Counted from the stretch's first letter, positions 18,251 through 27,066 are shown. The stretch is DNA of 64,000 nucleotides from Rhodosalinus halophilus (GCF_003298775.1 NZ_QNTQ01000001.1:124001-188000), one strand, 5' to 3'. The notes: generated by a model from the letters alone, not told the origin. Program-made: numbers and translations.

Positions 18251-19549
18251 ATGAACCTCGCCCTGAAGCCCAACGTGCTGACGCCGCAGGACCTCGAACC
18301 CAACTGGCGCTGGGAGGGACGTCTTCCCGCTCCGGGCCACATGTCGGTGGATTTCGAGCGCCGGATCGACCATGACCGGCTCCGCCGCTACCGCCTCGCC
18401 CGGACGCGCCAGGCGCTCGAGGCGTCGAACGCGGGCACCCTTCTGCTCTTCGACGTGAACAACATCCGCTACGTCTCGGCCACCAAGATCGGCGAGTGGG
18501 AACGGGACAAGATGTGCCGCTTCTGCCTGCTGACGGGCGACGAGTCTCCTTACGTCTGGGATTTCGGATCGGCCGCCGTGCATCACCAGAAGTATTCCGA
18601 CTGGCTGGAACCCGACCACTGCCTCGCCGGGGTGGTGGGGATGCGCGGCACCATCCCGCCCGAGTTCGGGCTGATGCGGAAGTACGCGCGTCAGATCGCC
18701 CAGCTCATCAAGGATGCCGGCATGGCCGACATGCCGGTGGGCGTGGACTACGCCGAGACGGCGATGTTCCACGCGCTGCAGGAGGAGGGCCTGCATGTCG
18801 TGGACGGCCAGCAGATCATGCTCGCCGCGCGCGAGATCAAGAACTGGGACGAGATCCAGCTTCTGACGCAGGCCGCCTCCATGGTCGATGGCGTCTACCA
18901 CATGATCTACGAGGAACTGAAACCCGGCATCCGCGAGAACGACATCGTCGCGCTCTCGAACAAGATGCTCTACGAGATGGGCTCCGACGACGTCGAGGCG
19001 ATCAACGCGATCTCGGGCGAGCGCTGCAACCCGCATCCGCACAACTTCACCGACCGCTACTTCCGCCCCGGCGACCAGGCCTTTTTCGACATTCTCCAGT
19101 CCTACCAGGGCTACCGGACCTGCTATTACCGGACCTTCAACATCGGCCGCGCCACCCCCGCACAGCACGACGCCTACGTGAAGGCGCGGGAATGGATCGA
19201 CGCCTCCATCGAGATGATCAAGCCGGGCGTCACCACCGACAAGGTCGCCGCCGTCTGGCCCAAGGCGGAGGCGTTCGGCTTTCCCTCCGAGGACGCAGCC
19301 TTCGGGCTGCAGTTCGGACACGGCCTCGGCCTCGCGCTGCACGAGCGACCGATCATCAGCCGGGCCGTCAGCCTCGAGCACCCGATGGAGATCCAGACCG
19401 GCATGGTCTTCGCGCTCGAGACCTATTGCCCGGCGGCGGATGGCTACTCCGCCGCGCGGATCGAGGAGGAGGTGGTGGTCACGGACACCGGGGTGGAGGT
19501 CATATCGCTCTTCCCGGCCGAGGAGCTTCCCATCGCCAACCGGTATTGA
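18251..19549 (+). CDS. M24 (creatinase/aminopeptidase P/DddP fold) protein with altered metal-site residues
   Basis: 432 aa from the ATG at 18251 with GGAGGA seven bases before it. Two-domain M24 layout: an N-terminal creatinase-type domain (TLLLFDVNNIRYVSATKIG) and a pita-bread C-terminal domain. The late site residues are present (GHGLGLALHERP; IQTGMVFALET; RIEEEVVV). The middle metal-ligand block reads FFDILQSYQGYRTCYYRTF, where active metallopeptidases have D.D...G....D.TRT; only the first Asp is kept. Like creatinase it may therefore work without metals, or bind them differently. Length and N-terminal motif recall DddP (DMSP lyase), but the ligands differ, so I do not assign that function. 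REP-like repeats lie on both sides. Confidence 0.75.
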   Translation: MNLALKPNVLTPQDLEPNWRWEGRLPAPGHMSVDFERRIDHDRLRRYRLARTRQALEASNAGTLLLFDVNNIRYVSATKIGEWERDKMCRFCLLTGDESPYVWDFGSAAVHHQKYSDWLEPDHCLAGVVGMRGTIPPEFGLMRKYARQIAQLIKDAGMADMPVGVDYAETAMFHALQEEGLHVVDGQQIMLAAREIKNWDEIQLLTQAASMVDGVYHMIYEELKPGIRENDIVALSNKMLYEMGSDDVEAINAISGERCNPHPHNFTDRYFRPGDQAFFDILQSYQGYRTCYYRTFNIGRATPAQHDAYVKAREWIDASIEMIKPGVTTDKVAAVWPKAEAFGFPSEDAAFGLQFGHGLGLALHERPIISRAVSLEHPMEIQTGMVFALETYCPAADGYSAARIEEEVVVTDTGVEVISLFPAEELPIANRY

Positions 19550-19610
19550 GGTGCGTGCAAGCACGCACCCTACGGCCGGGGCGGGCGTAGGGTGCGTGAT
19601 CTCACGCACC
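19550..19610. repeat. Two REP-like palindromes after the M24 gene
   Basis: The first (19550-19574) begins immediately after the stop codon and has a 9-bp stem GGTGCGTGC/GCACGCACC followed by CTACG. The second (19586-19610) is in the opposite orientation: CGTAG then GGTGCGTG/CACGCACC. The head-to-head pair resembles a BIME. Same unit as the copies at 18115-18239. Confidence 0.85.
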
Positions 19611-19663
19611 GCTTTTCACCAGGACGACGACAGCACCGCGGCGTGGCCCGCGCGGGAGGACAG

Positions 19664-20680
19664 ATGACCAAGGCGAGGACCAACACCGAGGACTATGTGC
19701 GGATGTACCGGCAGATGGTGCGCATCCGCGCCTTCGAGGACAACGCCAACCAGCTCTATCTCTCGGCGAAGATGCCGGGGCTCACCCACATGTATTCCGG
19801 CCAGGAAGCGGTGGCCGTGGGCATCTGCGAGGCGCTGACCGACGAGGACCGGATCACCTCGACGCATCGCGGGCACGGCCATTGCGTCGCCAAGGGCGCG
19901 AGTTTCCTCGAGATGTTCTGCGAGCTTCTCGGCCGCGAGGAGGGCTATTGCCGCGGCAAGGGCGGCTCCATGCACATCGCCGACCAGGCGCACGGGAACC
20001 TCGGCGCCAACGCGATCGTCGGCGGCTCCATGGGGATCGCCACGGGGGCCGCGCTCAGCGCGAAGCGCCTCGGCCGCGATTTCGTGACGGTCTGCTTCTT
20101 CGGCGACGGGGCCACGGCGCAGGGGCTCTGGTACGAGGTGATGAACATGGCCGCGCTCTGGCGGCTGCCGGTGATCTACGCCTGCGAGAACAACGGCTAC
20201 TCCGAATACACGAAGACCGAGGAGATCGCGGCGGGTTCGCTCACCGCGCGCGCCGAGGCGTTCGGGATCGAGGCGCACAAGGTGGACGGACAGGACGTGC
20301 TCGCCGTGAACGATCTGGCGCGCAAGCTCGTGGAGCGTGCCCGCCGCGGCGAGGGGCCGTTCTTCGTCGAGCTCGACACCTACCGCTACCACGGCCACCA
20401 CGTGGGCGACATCAACCGCGACTACTATCGCTCGAAGGACGAGGAGGCGGCGTGGAAGGAGCGCCGCGATCCGATCGTCAATTTCGGCAAATGGCTGGAG
20501 TCGGAAGGGATCCTGACGGCCGAGGAACTCGTCGCGATCAACGACGAGATCCGCGCGGAGGCCGAGGCCGCCGTCGCCTACGCGCTCGACGCGAAATACC
20601 CCGACGCGGGCGAAGTGGACATGCATGTCTTCGCCGGCGTCGAACACGCCCTGCCCTACATCGACGGAGAGCGGACATGA
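19664..20680 (+). CDS. 2-oxoacid/acetoin dehydrogenase E1 component, alpha subunit
   Basis: 338 aa from the ATG at 19664 with GGGAGGA upstream; the open frame to 19592 runs through a repeat and is not used. The ThDP motif is intact: GDGATAQG at about residue 147 and ENNGYSEYT 25 residues later. The GGSMH and Tyr/His-rich loop (YRYHGHHVGD) of E1 alpha are also present. It forms an alpha2beta2 decarboxylase with the next gene (ATGA overlap). The operon supplies lipoyl and E2 proteins but no E3. Length and motifs suit pyruvate or acetoin dehydrogenases; the substrate in this catabolic locus is not known. Confidence 0.9.
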   Translation: MTKARTNTEDYVRMYRQMVRIRAFEDNANQLYLSAKMPGLTHMYSGQEAVAVGICEALTDEDRITSTHRGHGHCVAKGASFLEMFCELLGREEGYCRGKGGSMHIADQAHGNLGANAIVGGSMGIATGAALSAKRLGRDFVTVCFFGDGATAQGLWYEVMNMAALWRLPVIYACENNGYSEYTKTEEIAAGSLTARAEAFGIEAHKVDGQDVLAVNDLARKLVERARRGEGPFFVELDTYRYHGHHVGDINRDYYRSKDEEAAWKERRDPIVNFGKWLESEGILTAEELVAINDEIRAEAEAAVAYALDAKYPDAGEVDMHVFAGVEHALPYIDGERT

Positions 20681-21675
20681 CCCGCGAGATCACGCTTGCC
20701 AAGGCCGTGAACGAGGCCATCGCCGAGGAGATGCGCCGCGACCCGACCGTCTTCCTGATGGGCGAGGACGTGGCCGAGGCCGGCACCCCCTTCAAGGTCC
20801 TGGCCGGGCTTGTGGACGAGTTCGGGCCGGACCGGGTGATCGACACGCCCATCTCGGAGCCCGGCTTCGTCGGCATGGCGGTGGGCGCGGCGATGACCGG
20901 CTCGCGCCCGATCGTGGACCTGATGTTCGGGGATTTCCTCTACCTGGTGATGGACCAGCTCTGCAATCAGGCGGCCAAGACCCATTACATGTCGGGCGGC
21001 AAACTGAAGGTGCCGATGGTGCTGCGCACCAATCTCGGCGCCACGCGGCGCTCGGCCGCCCAGCACTCGCAGTCGCTGCATGCGCTGGTGGCGCATATCC
21101 CGGGCCTCAAGGTGGCGATGCCCTCCTCGGCCTACGAGGCGAAGGGTCTCCTGAAGACGGCCATCCGGGACGACAACCCGGTCGTCATCTTCGAGGACAA
21201 GCTGATGTACCAGGACAAGGCGGCCGTCCCGGAGGAGGCGTATCTCATCCCCTTCGGCGAGGCGGCGGTGCTGCGCGAGGGGCGCGACATCACCTTGGTC
21301 GCCACCTCCTCCATGGTGCAGGTGGCGCGGCAGGCCGCGGAGACGCTCGCCTCCGAAGGCATCTCCGCCGAGGTGATCGATCCCCGCACCCTGGTGCCCT
21401 TCGACGAGGCGACCATCGTGGAGAGCGTGAAGAAGACCTCCCGCGCGATCATCATCGACGAGGGCCACAGGAATTTCGGGGTGACGGGCGAGATCGCCAG
21501 CCGCATCTCGGAAAAGGCGTTCTACCATCTCGATTATCCCGTCCAGCGGATGGGCGCGATGGACGTGCCCGTGCCGTTCAGCCCCGCCCTCGAGGATCTG
21601 ACCGTGCCCACGCCGGACGCGGTCGCCGAGCGGGCCCGCGCCGCCGTCAGGGGAGAGCTGGCCGATGCCGCATGA
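20677..21675 (+). CDS. 2-oxoacid/acetoin dehydrogenase E1 component, beta subunit
   Basis: 332 aa, start codon overlapping the alpha stop (ATGA). Beta-subunit landmarks: GEDVAEAGTPFKV, DTPISEPGF with the ThDP-contacting Glu, AAQHSQSLHALVAHIPGLKV, and the C-terminal IDPRTLVPFDEATI transketolase C domain. The 3' end overlaps the lipoyl-protein gene by 11 bases, indicating tight translational coupling within the complex operon. Confidence 0.92.
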   Translation: MTREITLAKAVNEAIAEEMRRDPTVFLMGEDVAEAGTPFKVLAGLVDEFGPDRVIDTPISEPGFVGMAVGAAMTGSRPIVDLMFGDFLYLVMDQLCNQAAKTHYMSGGKLKVPMVLRTNLGATRRSAAQHSQSLHALVAHIPGLKVAMPSSAYEAKGLLKTAIRDDNPVVIFEDKLMYQDKAAVPEEAYLIPFGEAAVLREGRDITLVATSSMVQVARQAAETLASEGISAEVIDPRTLVPFDEATIVESVKKTSRAIIIDEGHRNFGVTGEIASRISEKAFYHLDYPVQRMGAMDVPVPFSPALEDLTVPTPDAVAERARAAVRGELADAA

Positions 21676-23029
21676 AGTGATCATGCCGGCGCTCGGCATG
21701 GCGCAGGACTCCGGGCTCATCGTCGCCTGGCTGAAAAGCCCGGGCGACGCCGTGAAGGCCGGCGACGCGCTGATGGAGGTGGAGACCGACAAGGCCACGA
21801 TGGAGGTGGAGGCCGCCCATGACGGCTTCCTCGCCGACGTGCGCGCGGCGGAGGGCGAGACGGTTCCCGTGGGCCGGATCGTGGCGCTCATCGCCGAGAC
21901 GGCGGACGGCGCGGACGAGGCCCCTGCCCCGGCCGCGCGTGCGGGCGACGCGCCGGATGCCGCCGCCGAGGCCGCCGAGCCCGACGGCGAGGCGGCGCTG
22001 CCCGAGGGGCACCAGGTCATCATGCCGGCGCTCGGCATGGCGCAGGACTCCGGGATCGTCGTTGCCTGGCACAAGGAGCCGGGCGAGGCGGTGGCCGAGG
22101 GCGACGCGCTCCTCGAGGTGGAGACCGACAAGGCCACGATGGAGGTGGAGGCCGACCGGGCGGGCTATCTCGCCGCGATCCTCGCGGAAGAGCGCGACGA
22201 CGTGCCCGTCGGACAGGTCATCGCGGTGATTTCGGCAGAGGCGCCGGCGACCCCGGTCCGCCGCGCGATGGCCGCCGCGCCCACCCCGGCGCGGCCGGAA
22301 GCCGCCCCGGCCCGGCCGGAGCCGGACAAGACCGCCGAGCGCCCACCCATCCCCGCGCCCCGGCCTGCGGAGGTTTCGACAGCCACCGCCCCGGCGGGGC
22401 GCATCCTCGCCTCGCCGAAGGCGCGCAGGCTCGCCGCCGAAGAGGGGCTGGACCTCGCCCGTCTCGCGGCGGCGGGATACCCCCAGCCCTTCCACGTCGC
22501 GGACCTGGAGACGCTCCGCGCCCTGCCGAAATCCGCCGCGCCCGCCGCGGCGGCGGCGGGCGGCGAGGTCGGGGTGATCTCGGCCGAGATCGACGCCGCC
22601 GCCTACGACGACTTCCAAGCCTGGCTCGCCTCGGTGACGGACACGCCCCCGGACGGGCCGCGCCTGCTCGCGGCCTTCGCGGCCGGGGCGATGCGCGCCG
22701 CGCGCGGCGCGGAAGGAAAGCTGACGATCGCAGCAGGGGCGCTCGGCGCGCCTGCCGCGATGGACGATCCGGACCTCGCGCCGCTCTCGGCCGCGCCCGC
22801 GCCGTCGGAGGCTCCGCCGGCGCTCATCCTCCGCGACCTGACGGGCACCGCGCTCACCGCCGTGAAACCGGCCGCCGCGCATGTTCCCCGGCTCACAGTC
22901 ACCCGCAGGGGCGACACGCTCGCCCTGCATCTGGCCCATGACGCCGCCGCGCTGCCGGAGGAGGCCGCGCTCGCCCTCGTCGCGGGCCTCGCCGGCCGGC
23001 TCTCCGAGCCGCTGCGGCACCTGCTCTGA
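21665..23029 (+). CDS. Lipoyl-carrier protein: two lipoyl domains, E3/E1-binding domain and a degenerate E2 core
   Basis: 454 aa. Lipoyl domain 1 (about 2-78, ETDKATME with Lys43), lipoyl domain 2 (about 116-190, Lys156), Pro/Ala linkers, and a peripheral-subunit-binding domain (about 246-283, RILASPKARRLAAEEGLDL). Residues about 300-454 align by eye with an acyltransferase core (AAAHVPRLTVTRRGDTLALH) but are shrunken and lack the catalytic DHRxxDG; the position reads HDAAALPEE. The protein can carry acyl groups and bind E1/E3 but should not transfer acyl to CoA. The intact core is in the separate gene at 24503-25393. The two lipoyl domains are nearly identical in DNA over long stretches, so the duplication is recent. 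Confidence 0.88.
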   Translation: MPHEVIMPALGMAQDSGLIVAWLKSPGDAVKAGDALMEVETDKATMEVEAAHDGFLADVRAAEGETVPVGRIVALIAETADGADEAPAPAARAGDAPDAAAEAAEPDGEAALPEGHQVIMPALGMAQDSGIVVAWHKEPGEAVAEGDALLEVETDKATMEVEADRAGYLAAILAEERDDVPVGQVIAVISAEAPATPVRRAMAAAPTPARPEAAPARPEPDKTAERPPIPAPRPAEVSTATAPAGRILASPKARRLAAEEGLDLARLAAAGYPQPFHVADLETLRALPKSAAPAAAAAGGEVGVISAEIDAAAYDDFQAWLASVTDTPPDGPRLLAAFAAGAMRAARGAEGKLTIAAGALGAPAAMDDPDLAPLSAAPAPSEAPPALILRDLTGTALTAVKPAAAHVPRLTVTRRGDTLALHLAHDAAALPEEAALALVAGLAGRLSEPLRHLL

Positions 23030-23043
23030 CACGGGAGACCCCA

Positions 23044-24501
23044 ATGACCAAGCTCGACCGGATCTTCGAGACCCTGCCCACCGACCTCTACATCGGCGGC
23101 GACTGGCGCCCGGGCGCCGAGGGCGCGCGCTTCGACGTGATCAACCCCGCCGACGAGACCGTGCTCGCCTCCGTCGCCTCGGCCACGACGGCGGATGCCG
23201 ACGCGGCGCTCGACGCGGCCGAGGCTGCCTTCGCCGACTGGGCGGGCCGCACGTCGCGCGAGCGCGCCGAGGTGCTGCGCCGGGCGTGGGAGCTGATGAC
23301 CGCGCAGCTTGAGGATTTCGCCCGCCTCATCACGCTGGAGAACGGCAAGGCGCGTGCCGACGCGATGGGCGAGGCCGCCTATGCCGCCGAGTTCTTCCGC
23401 TGGTTCGCCGAGGAAGCCGTGCGCGCCGACGGGCTCGTCACCCGCGGCCCCTCGACCGGCGCGCGGATCGTGGTGCAACACAAGCCCGCGGGCATCGCCG
23501 TGCTGGTCACGCCCTGGAACTATCCGGCGGCGATGGGCACGCGAAAGATCGCCCCCGCCCTCGCGGCGGGCTGCCCCGTGATCATCAAGCCGGCCTCCGA
23601 GACGCCGCTCACCATGCTCGCGCTCATGCCGCTTCTCGAGGAGGCGGGCGTGCCCAAGGGCCTCGTCAACGTGCTCCCCTCGCGCCGGAGCGGCGCGCTC
23701 GTGGATCACCTGATGCACGACCCGCGGGTGCGCGTGATCTCCTTCACCGGCTCGACGCAGGTGGGCCGCAAGCTGCTGCACGGCGCGGCGGACCAGGTCC
23801 TTAAGCCCGCGATGGAACTCGGCGGCAACGCCCCGCTCATCGTGTTCGAGGACGCCGATCTCGACCAGGCGGTCGAGGGCGCGATGCTCGCCAAGATGCG
23901 CAACCTCGGCGAAGCCTGCACCGCGGCGAACCGCTTCTACGTCCACGAGGCGGTGGCCGAGGCGTTCGCGCGGAGGATGACCGAGGCGATGGGCGCGCTG
24001 AAACTCGGCGACGGGCGGGAGGAGGGCGTGGACGTGGGCCCCCTCGTCAACGCCGACACGCGCGACAAGGTGCACGCCTTCGTCGAGGACGCCGTCGCCA
24101 AGGGCGCCAGGCTGCGCCTCGGCGGGCAGCTTCCCGGCGGGAAGGGCTTCTACTACCCGCCCACGGTGCTGACGGATGTCCCCGAGACGGCCGACTGCGT
24201 AAGGGACGAGATCTTCGGCCCGGTCGTCGCGATGCAGACCTTCACCGACACCGAGGACGTGATCCGGCGCGCCAACGACACGGAATATGGCCTCGTGGCC
24301 TACGTGTTCTCGGGCGACTTCCGGCGTGGCCTCCAGGTCTGCGAGCGGCTCGACTACGGCATGGTGGGGCTCAACCGGGGTCTCGTCTCGGACCCGGCGG
24401 CGCCCTTCGGCGGCACGAAGCAGTCCGGCCTCGGGCGCGAGGGCGGCCATGAGGGGATGCACGAGTTCATGGAAACCCAGTACATCTCGGCGGAGTGGTG
24501 A
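23044..24501 (+). CDS. Aldehyde dehydrogenase, succinate-semialdehyde dehydrogenase-like
   Basis: 485 aa NAD(P)-dependent aldehyde dehydrogenase. Catalytic Glu258 in MELGGNAP and Cys292 in LGEACTAANRF; TPWNYPAAM and FTGSTQVGR mark the nucleotide-binding region. The EACTAANR context is characteristic of the GabD/SSADH branch. It lies between the lipoyl protein and the E2 gene (15 bases and 1 base away), inside the dehydrogenase-complex operon. It probably oxidises a semialdehyde or hydroxyaldehyde intermediate of the same pathway (inference). Confidence 0.9.
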   Translation: MTKLDRIFETLPTDLYIGGDWRPGAEGARFDVINPADETVLASVASATTADADAALDAAEAAFADWAGRTSRERAEVLRRAWELMTAQLEDFARLITLENGKARADAMGEAAYAAEFFRWFAEEAVRADGLVTRGPSTGARIVVQHKPAGIAVLVTPWNYPAAMGTRKIAPALAAGCPVIIKPASETPLTMLALMPLLEEAGVPKGLVNVLPSRRSGALVDHLMHDPRVRVISFTGSTQVGRKLLHGAADQVLKPAMELGGNAPLIVFEDADLDQAVEGAMLAKMRNLGEACTAANRFYVHEAVAEAFARRMTEAMGALKLGDGREEGVDVGPLVNADTRDKVHAFVEDAVAKGARLRLGGQLPGGKGFYYPPTVLTDVPETADCVRDEIFGPVVAMQTFTDTEDVIRRANDTEYGLVAYVFSGDFRRGLQVCERLDYGMVGLNRGLVSDPAAPFGGTKQSGLGREGGHEGMHEFMETQYISAEW

Positions 24502-24502
24502 G

Positions 24503-25393
24503 ATGGCCGACGTGATCGCCAGCCCCTCCGTCCGCAAGCGCGCCGCCGAGCGGGGCGTGGACCTTGCCGCCCTCGCCCGCGATCTCGGCCGCGAGACGAT
24601 CGGGCAGGAGGATATCACAGGCGCCGCCCCCGCCGGCCCGGCCGCGGGCGCCCCCGCGGCTGACACGAGCCACTGGGAGGTGGACCACGCCGCCTGGGGA
24701 CCGGTGCGCGAGGCGCCCATGAGCCGCTTCGCCCGCGTCGCCGCCCAGAACCTCGCCGCGGCGCAGGCCCTCATCCCCGCCGTCACCCATCACGACCGGG
24801 CGGACCTCACCGGCGTCGAGGCGTTCCGCGCCCGGGTCAGGGAGGAGGCGCGCGCCGAGGGCGTCCGGCTCACCACGCTCGCCTTCCACGTCAAGGCGCT
24901 GGCGCGCTGCCTGCGCGACTTCGAGCGCTTCAACGCCTCGCTGTCCGCCGACGGCGAGACGCTGATCCTGAAGGATTACGTGCATGTGGGCATCGCCGTG
25001 GACACGGCCCACGGGCTCATGGTGCCGGTGATCCGCGACGCCGACCGCAAGGGGCTCCTGCGCATCGCGGCGGAGATCGGAGACCTCGCCGCGCGTGCGC
25101 AGGCCCGCAAGATCCGCCCCGACGAGATGGGCGGCGCGTCGATGACGATCTCGAACCTGGGCGGCATCGGCGGCACCGCCTTCACCCCCATCGTGAACCC
25201 TCCCGAGCTTGCGATCCTCGGCATCACGCGCACCGAGGTGGTGCCCCTCTGGGACGGCGAGGCGTTCCGGCCCGTGCCCATGGCGCCGCTCGATCTCAGC
25301 TACGATCACCGCGTCATCAACGGCGCCGACGCGGCGCGGTTCCTCGCCGCCCATGCCGGCTACCTCGCCGATCCGCGCCGCATGCTGGTGTAG
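24503..25393 (+). CDS. Dihydrolipoamide acyltransferase (E2) catalytic subunit without a lipoyl domain
   Basis: 296 aa starting one base after the aldehyde dehydrogenase stop. It begins directly with a subunit-binding domain (VIASPSVRKRAAERGVDLAA, residues 4-23), then an acyltransferase core (about 75-296). The active site is SYDHRVINGADAARF: His269 and Asn273 where many E2s have Asp. As I recall, Azotobacter E2p also has Asn there and is active, so this core is probably functional. A normal E2 has one to three N-terminal lipoyl domains; here these are in the product of 21665-23029. The two polypeptides together make one E2. Confidence 0.88.
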   Translation: MADVIASPSVRKRAAERGVDLAALARDLGRETIGQEDITGAAPAGPAAGAPAADTSHWEVDHAAWGPVREAPMSRFARVAAQNLAAAQALIPAVTHHDRADLTGVEAFRARVREEARAEGVRLTTLAFHVKALARCLRDFERFNASLSADGETLILKDYVHVGIAVDTAHGLMVPVIRDADRKGLLRIAAEIGDLAARAQARKIRPDEMGGASMTISNLGGIGGTAFTPIVNPPELAILGITRTEVVPLWDGEAFRPVPMAPLDLSYDHRVINGADAARFLAAHAGYLADPRRMLV

Positions 25394-25397
25394 CCCC

Positions 25398-26159
25398 ATG
25401 GACATTCATCCCGATCTCTCCGGAAAGACCGCCCTCGTCACCGGCTGCCGGCGCGGCATCGGGCGGGCGATCGCCGTGGCGCTCGCGCGCTCCGGCGCGG
25501 ACATTCTGGGCGTCAGCGCCTCCGTCTCGGAGGACGACGACGTGGCCCGGGAGGTGCGCGCCGAGGGGCGCCGCTTCACCGCCCTGCCCTGCGACCTTTC
25601 CGACCGCGCGGCGCTGACGGTGCTCTGCGACACGCTGGCGCGGGACCACCCGGCGGTGGACATCCTCGTCAACAACGCCGGCACGATCCGGCGCGCGCCT
25701 GCTGCCGAGCACGCGGACGCGGACTGGGACGCGGCGATCGCCACGAACCTGACCGCGCCCTTCGTGCTGACGCGCGAGATCGGCCGCGGCATGGTCGCGC
25801 GCGGCGCCGGCAAGATCGTGTTCGTGGGCTCCGTGCTGAGCTTCCAGGGCGGCATCCTCGTGCCCGGCTACGCGGCCAGCAAGGCCGGCGTCGCGCAGCT
25901 CGCGCGCAGCTTCGCGAACGAGTGGGCGGCGCATGGCGTCAACGTGAACGCCGTCGCGCCGGGGTATGTCGCCACCGACAACACGGCCGCCTTGCAGGCG
26001 GACGCCGAGCGCAGCCGCGCCCTTCTGGAGCGGGTGCCCGCCGGACGCTGGGGCAGGCCCGAGGACATCGCCGGGCCCGTCCTCTTCCTCGTAAGCGAGG
26101 CCGCGGGCTTCGTGCATGGCGCCGTGCTCGCGGTGGACGGCGGCTGGCTGGCCCGGTGA
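25398..26159 (+). CDS. SDR, KduD-like (2-deoxy-D-gluconate 3-dehydrogenase type)
   Basis: 253 aa from the ATG at 25398, four bases after the E2 stop. Classical SDR: TGCRRGIG cofactor loop, NNAGTIRRAPAAEH (close to the KduD signature), and active-site YAASK. KduD-like enzymes oxidise or reduce sugar acids and deoxy-sugars. It is the last gene of the rightward catabolic operon; a mobile-element remnant begins 14 bases after its stop. Confidence 0.88.
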   Translation: MDIHPDLSGKTALVTGCRRGIGRAIAVALARSGADILGVSASVSEDDDVAREVRAEGRRFTALPCDLSDRAALTVLCDTLARDHPAVDILVNNAGTIRRAPAAEHADADWDAAIATNLTAPFVLTREIGRGMVARGAGKIVFVGSVLSFQGGILVPGYAASKAGVAQLARSFANEWAAHGVNVNAVAPGYVATDNTAALQADAERSRALLERVPAGRWGRPEDIAGPVLFLVSEAAGFVHGAVLAVDGGWLAR

Positions 26160-26172
26160 CCTTCCCCCACGA

Positions 26173-26316
26173 TCAGGGCCGGGGCGATCCCGAATCTTCC
26201 GGTCGAGTTTGCGTGTCGAGCGGCGGCGCCGAGACCGCAAGTGTCTCAAGCACCGGCGCGGTGGTTTTGGTCAGGAACTCCGTTGGTGAGAGGTATCCGA
26301 GCGCCGAATGCGGGCG
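26173..26316 (-). pseudogene. IS3-family transposase (OrfB), C-terminal remnant
   Basis: Reading leftward from 26316 the frame gives RPHSALGYLSPTEFL, which is the highly conserved end of IS3-type OrfB transposases (after the DDE core), continuing to a TGA at 26173. About 47 codons remain; the catalytic core is gone. The 5' side stops abruptly where the integrase remnant begins. Confidence 0.75.
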
Positions 26317-26317
26317 C

Positions 26318-26683
26318 GCAGATGCTGAAGCAGCCCTCGCGGCCTACATCGAGAGAAAGACCCGACCGAGTGGTCCCACGCAGCCGCAAGACCTGAGCAT
26401 CTCGATGTGCCTGACGCTCTACGCGAGGAGCACGCGGTCGATGTGGCCGCCCCGGCCACCCAGGAGATGGCCGCCCAGAAGGGCGTCGAGATGGATTTAT
26501 CCGATGTCACCCCCCAACACCCTCAAGCACACCGCCATCACCTGGATGATGCAGCGGGGTGTCCCGATCTGGCAGGTCGCCGGCTACTTCTCGACCTCGA
26601 CCTCCACGATCAAGAGCACCTACTGGCACCATCATCCCGATTGGCACGAGGCCGCGCTCGAGTCCTTCGACCGACGCGCCTGA
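26318..26683 (+). pseudogene. Tyrosine recombinase (integrase), decayed with frameshift and internal deletion
   Basis: The first part (ADAEAALAAYIERKTRPSG, then DLSISMCLTLYA) looks like the N-terminal SAM-like domain of a phage or island integrase. The frame then shifts, with the continuation REEHAVDVAAPATQ in another frame. The last part returns in the first frame as the C-terminal catalytic region: TLKHTAITWMMQRGVP, then IKSTYWHHHPD carrying the nucleophilic Tyr. The conserved Arg of the HxLRH motif is Lys here. The core between these is missing. It lies downstream of tRNA-Thr, the usual place for such an integrase. Not functional. Confidence 0.7.
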
Positions 26684-27066
26684 TCGAACCCGCCAGTCCG
26701 GAATGGCGGCAGGTTGTCCCCGGACGGCCTCGCAAGGGTCTTGCGCTCGCCATGGCTTGCCGGGGACCACCGAGTTTCTTGTGAACCAGGGGGGCCGTCA
26801 TGGCTCTTGGCCGACAGGCTCGGGCTCTCCTGTCGCTGGCTCCAGAAGCCGGGAACCCGGCTGGAGCACTTCGACGTGAGCCTGAGCTGCCGCAGGAAGG
26901 CTGTGGCGGCAGGGGCGCAGGAGATCACCATGCGGGAGCTGGCAAGGAAGCTCCGCGACCGGAGGGACTACCCCGCGGAGCGGGTCCGGCTCGCAGGTTC
27001 TGCCCCAAAACCGCCGCGAAACGGCACTCAGCGGCTCGACGCTTCTGGCTAAGTGCTTGTTTTTTT
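26684..27066. other. Unassigned stretch between the integrase remnant and tRNA-Thr
   Basis: No intact gene. One frame from 26714 is open for 112 codons and contains LEHFDVSLSCRRKAV and ITMRELARKLRDRRDYPAE, which vaguely recalls small phage or island proteins with a Cys-based motif, but there is no ribosome binding site and I would not call it a gene. Probably island debris. Confidence 0.4.

Noticed and set aside
18251-19549. DMSP lyase dddP
   Set aside because: Similar length and fold, but two of the expected metal-ligand Asp positions are replaced, so the specific function is not supported.
26714-27052. 112-codon open frame beside tRNA-Thr as a real gene
   Set aside because: No ribosome binding site, no recognisable domain, and it lies in mobile-element debris.
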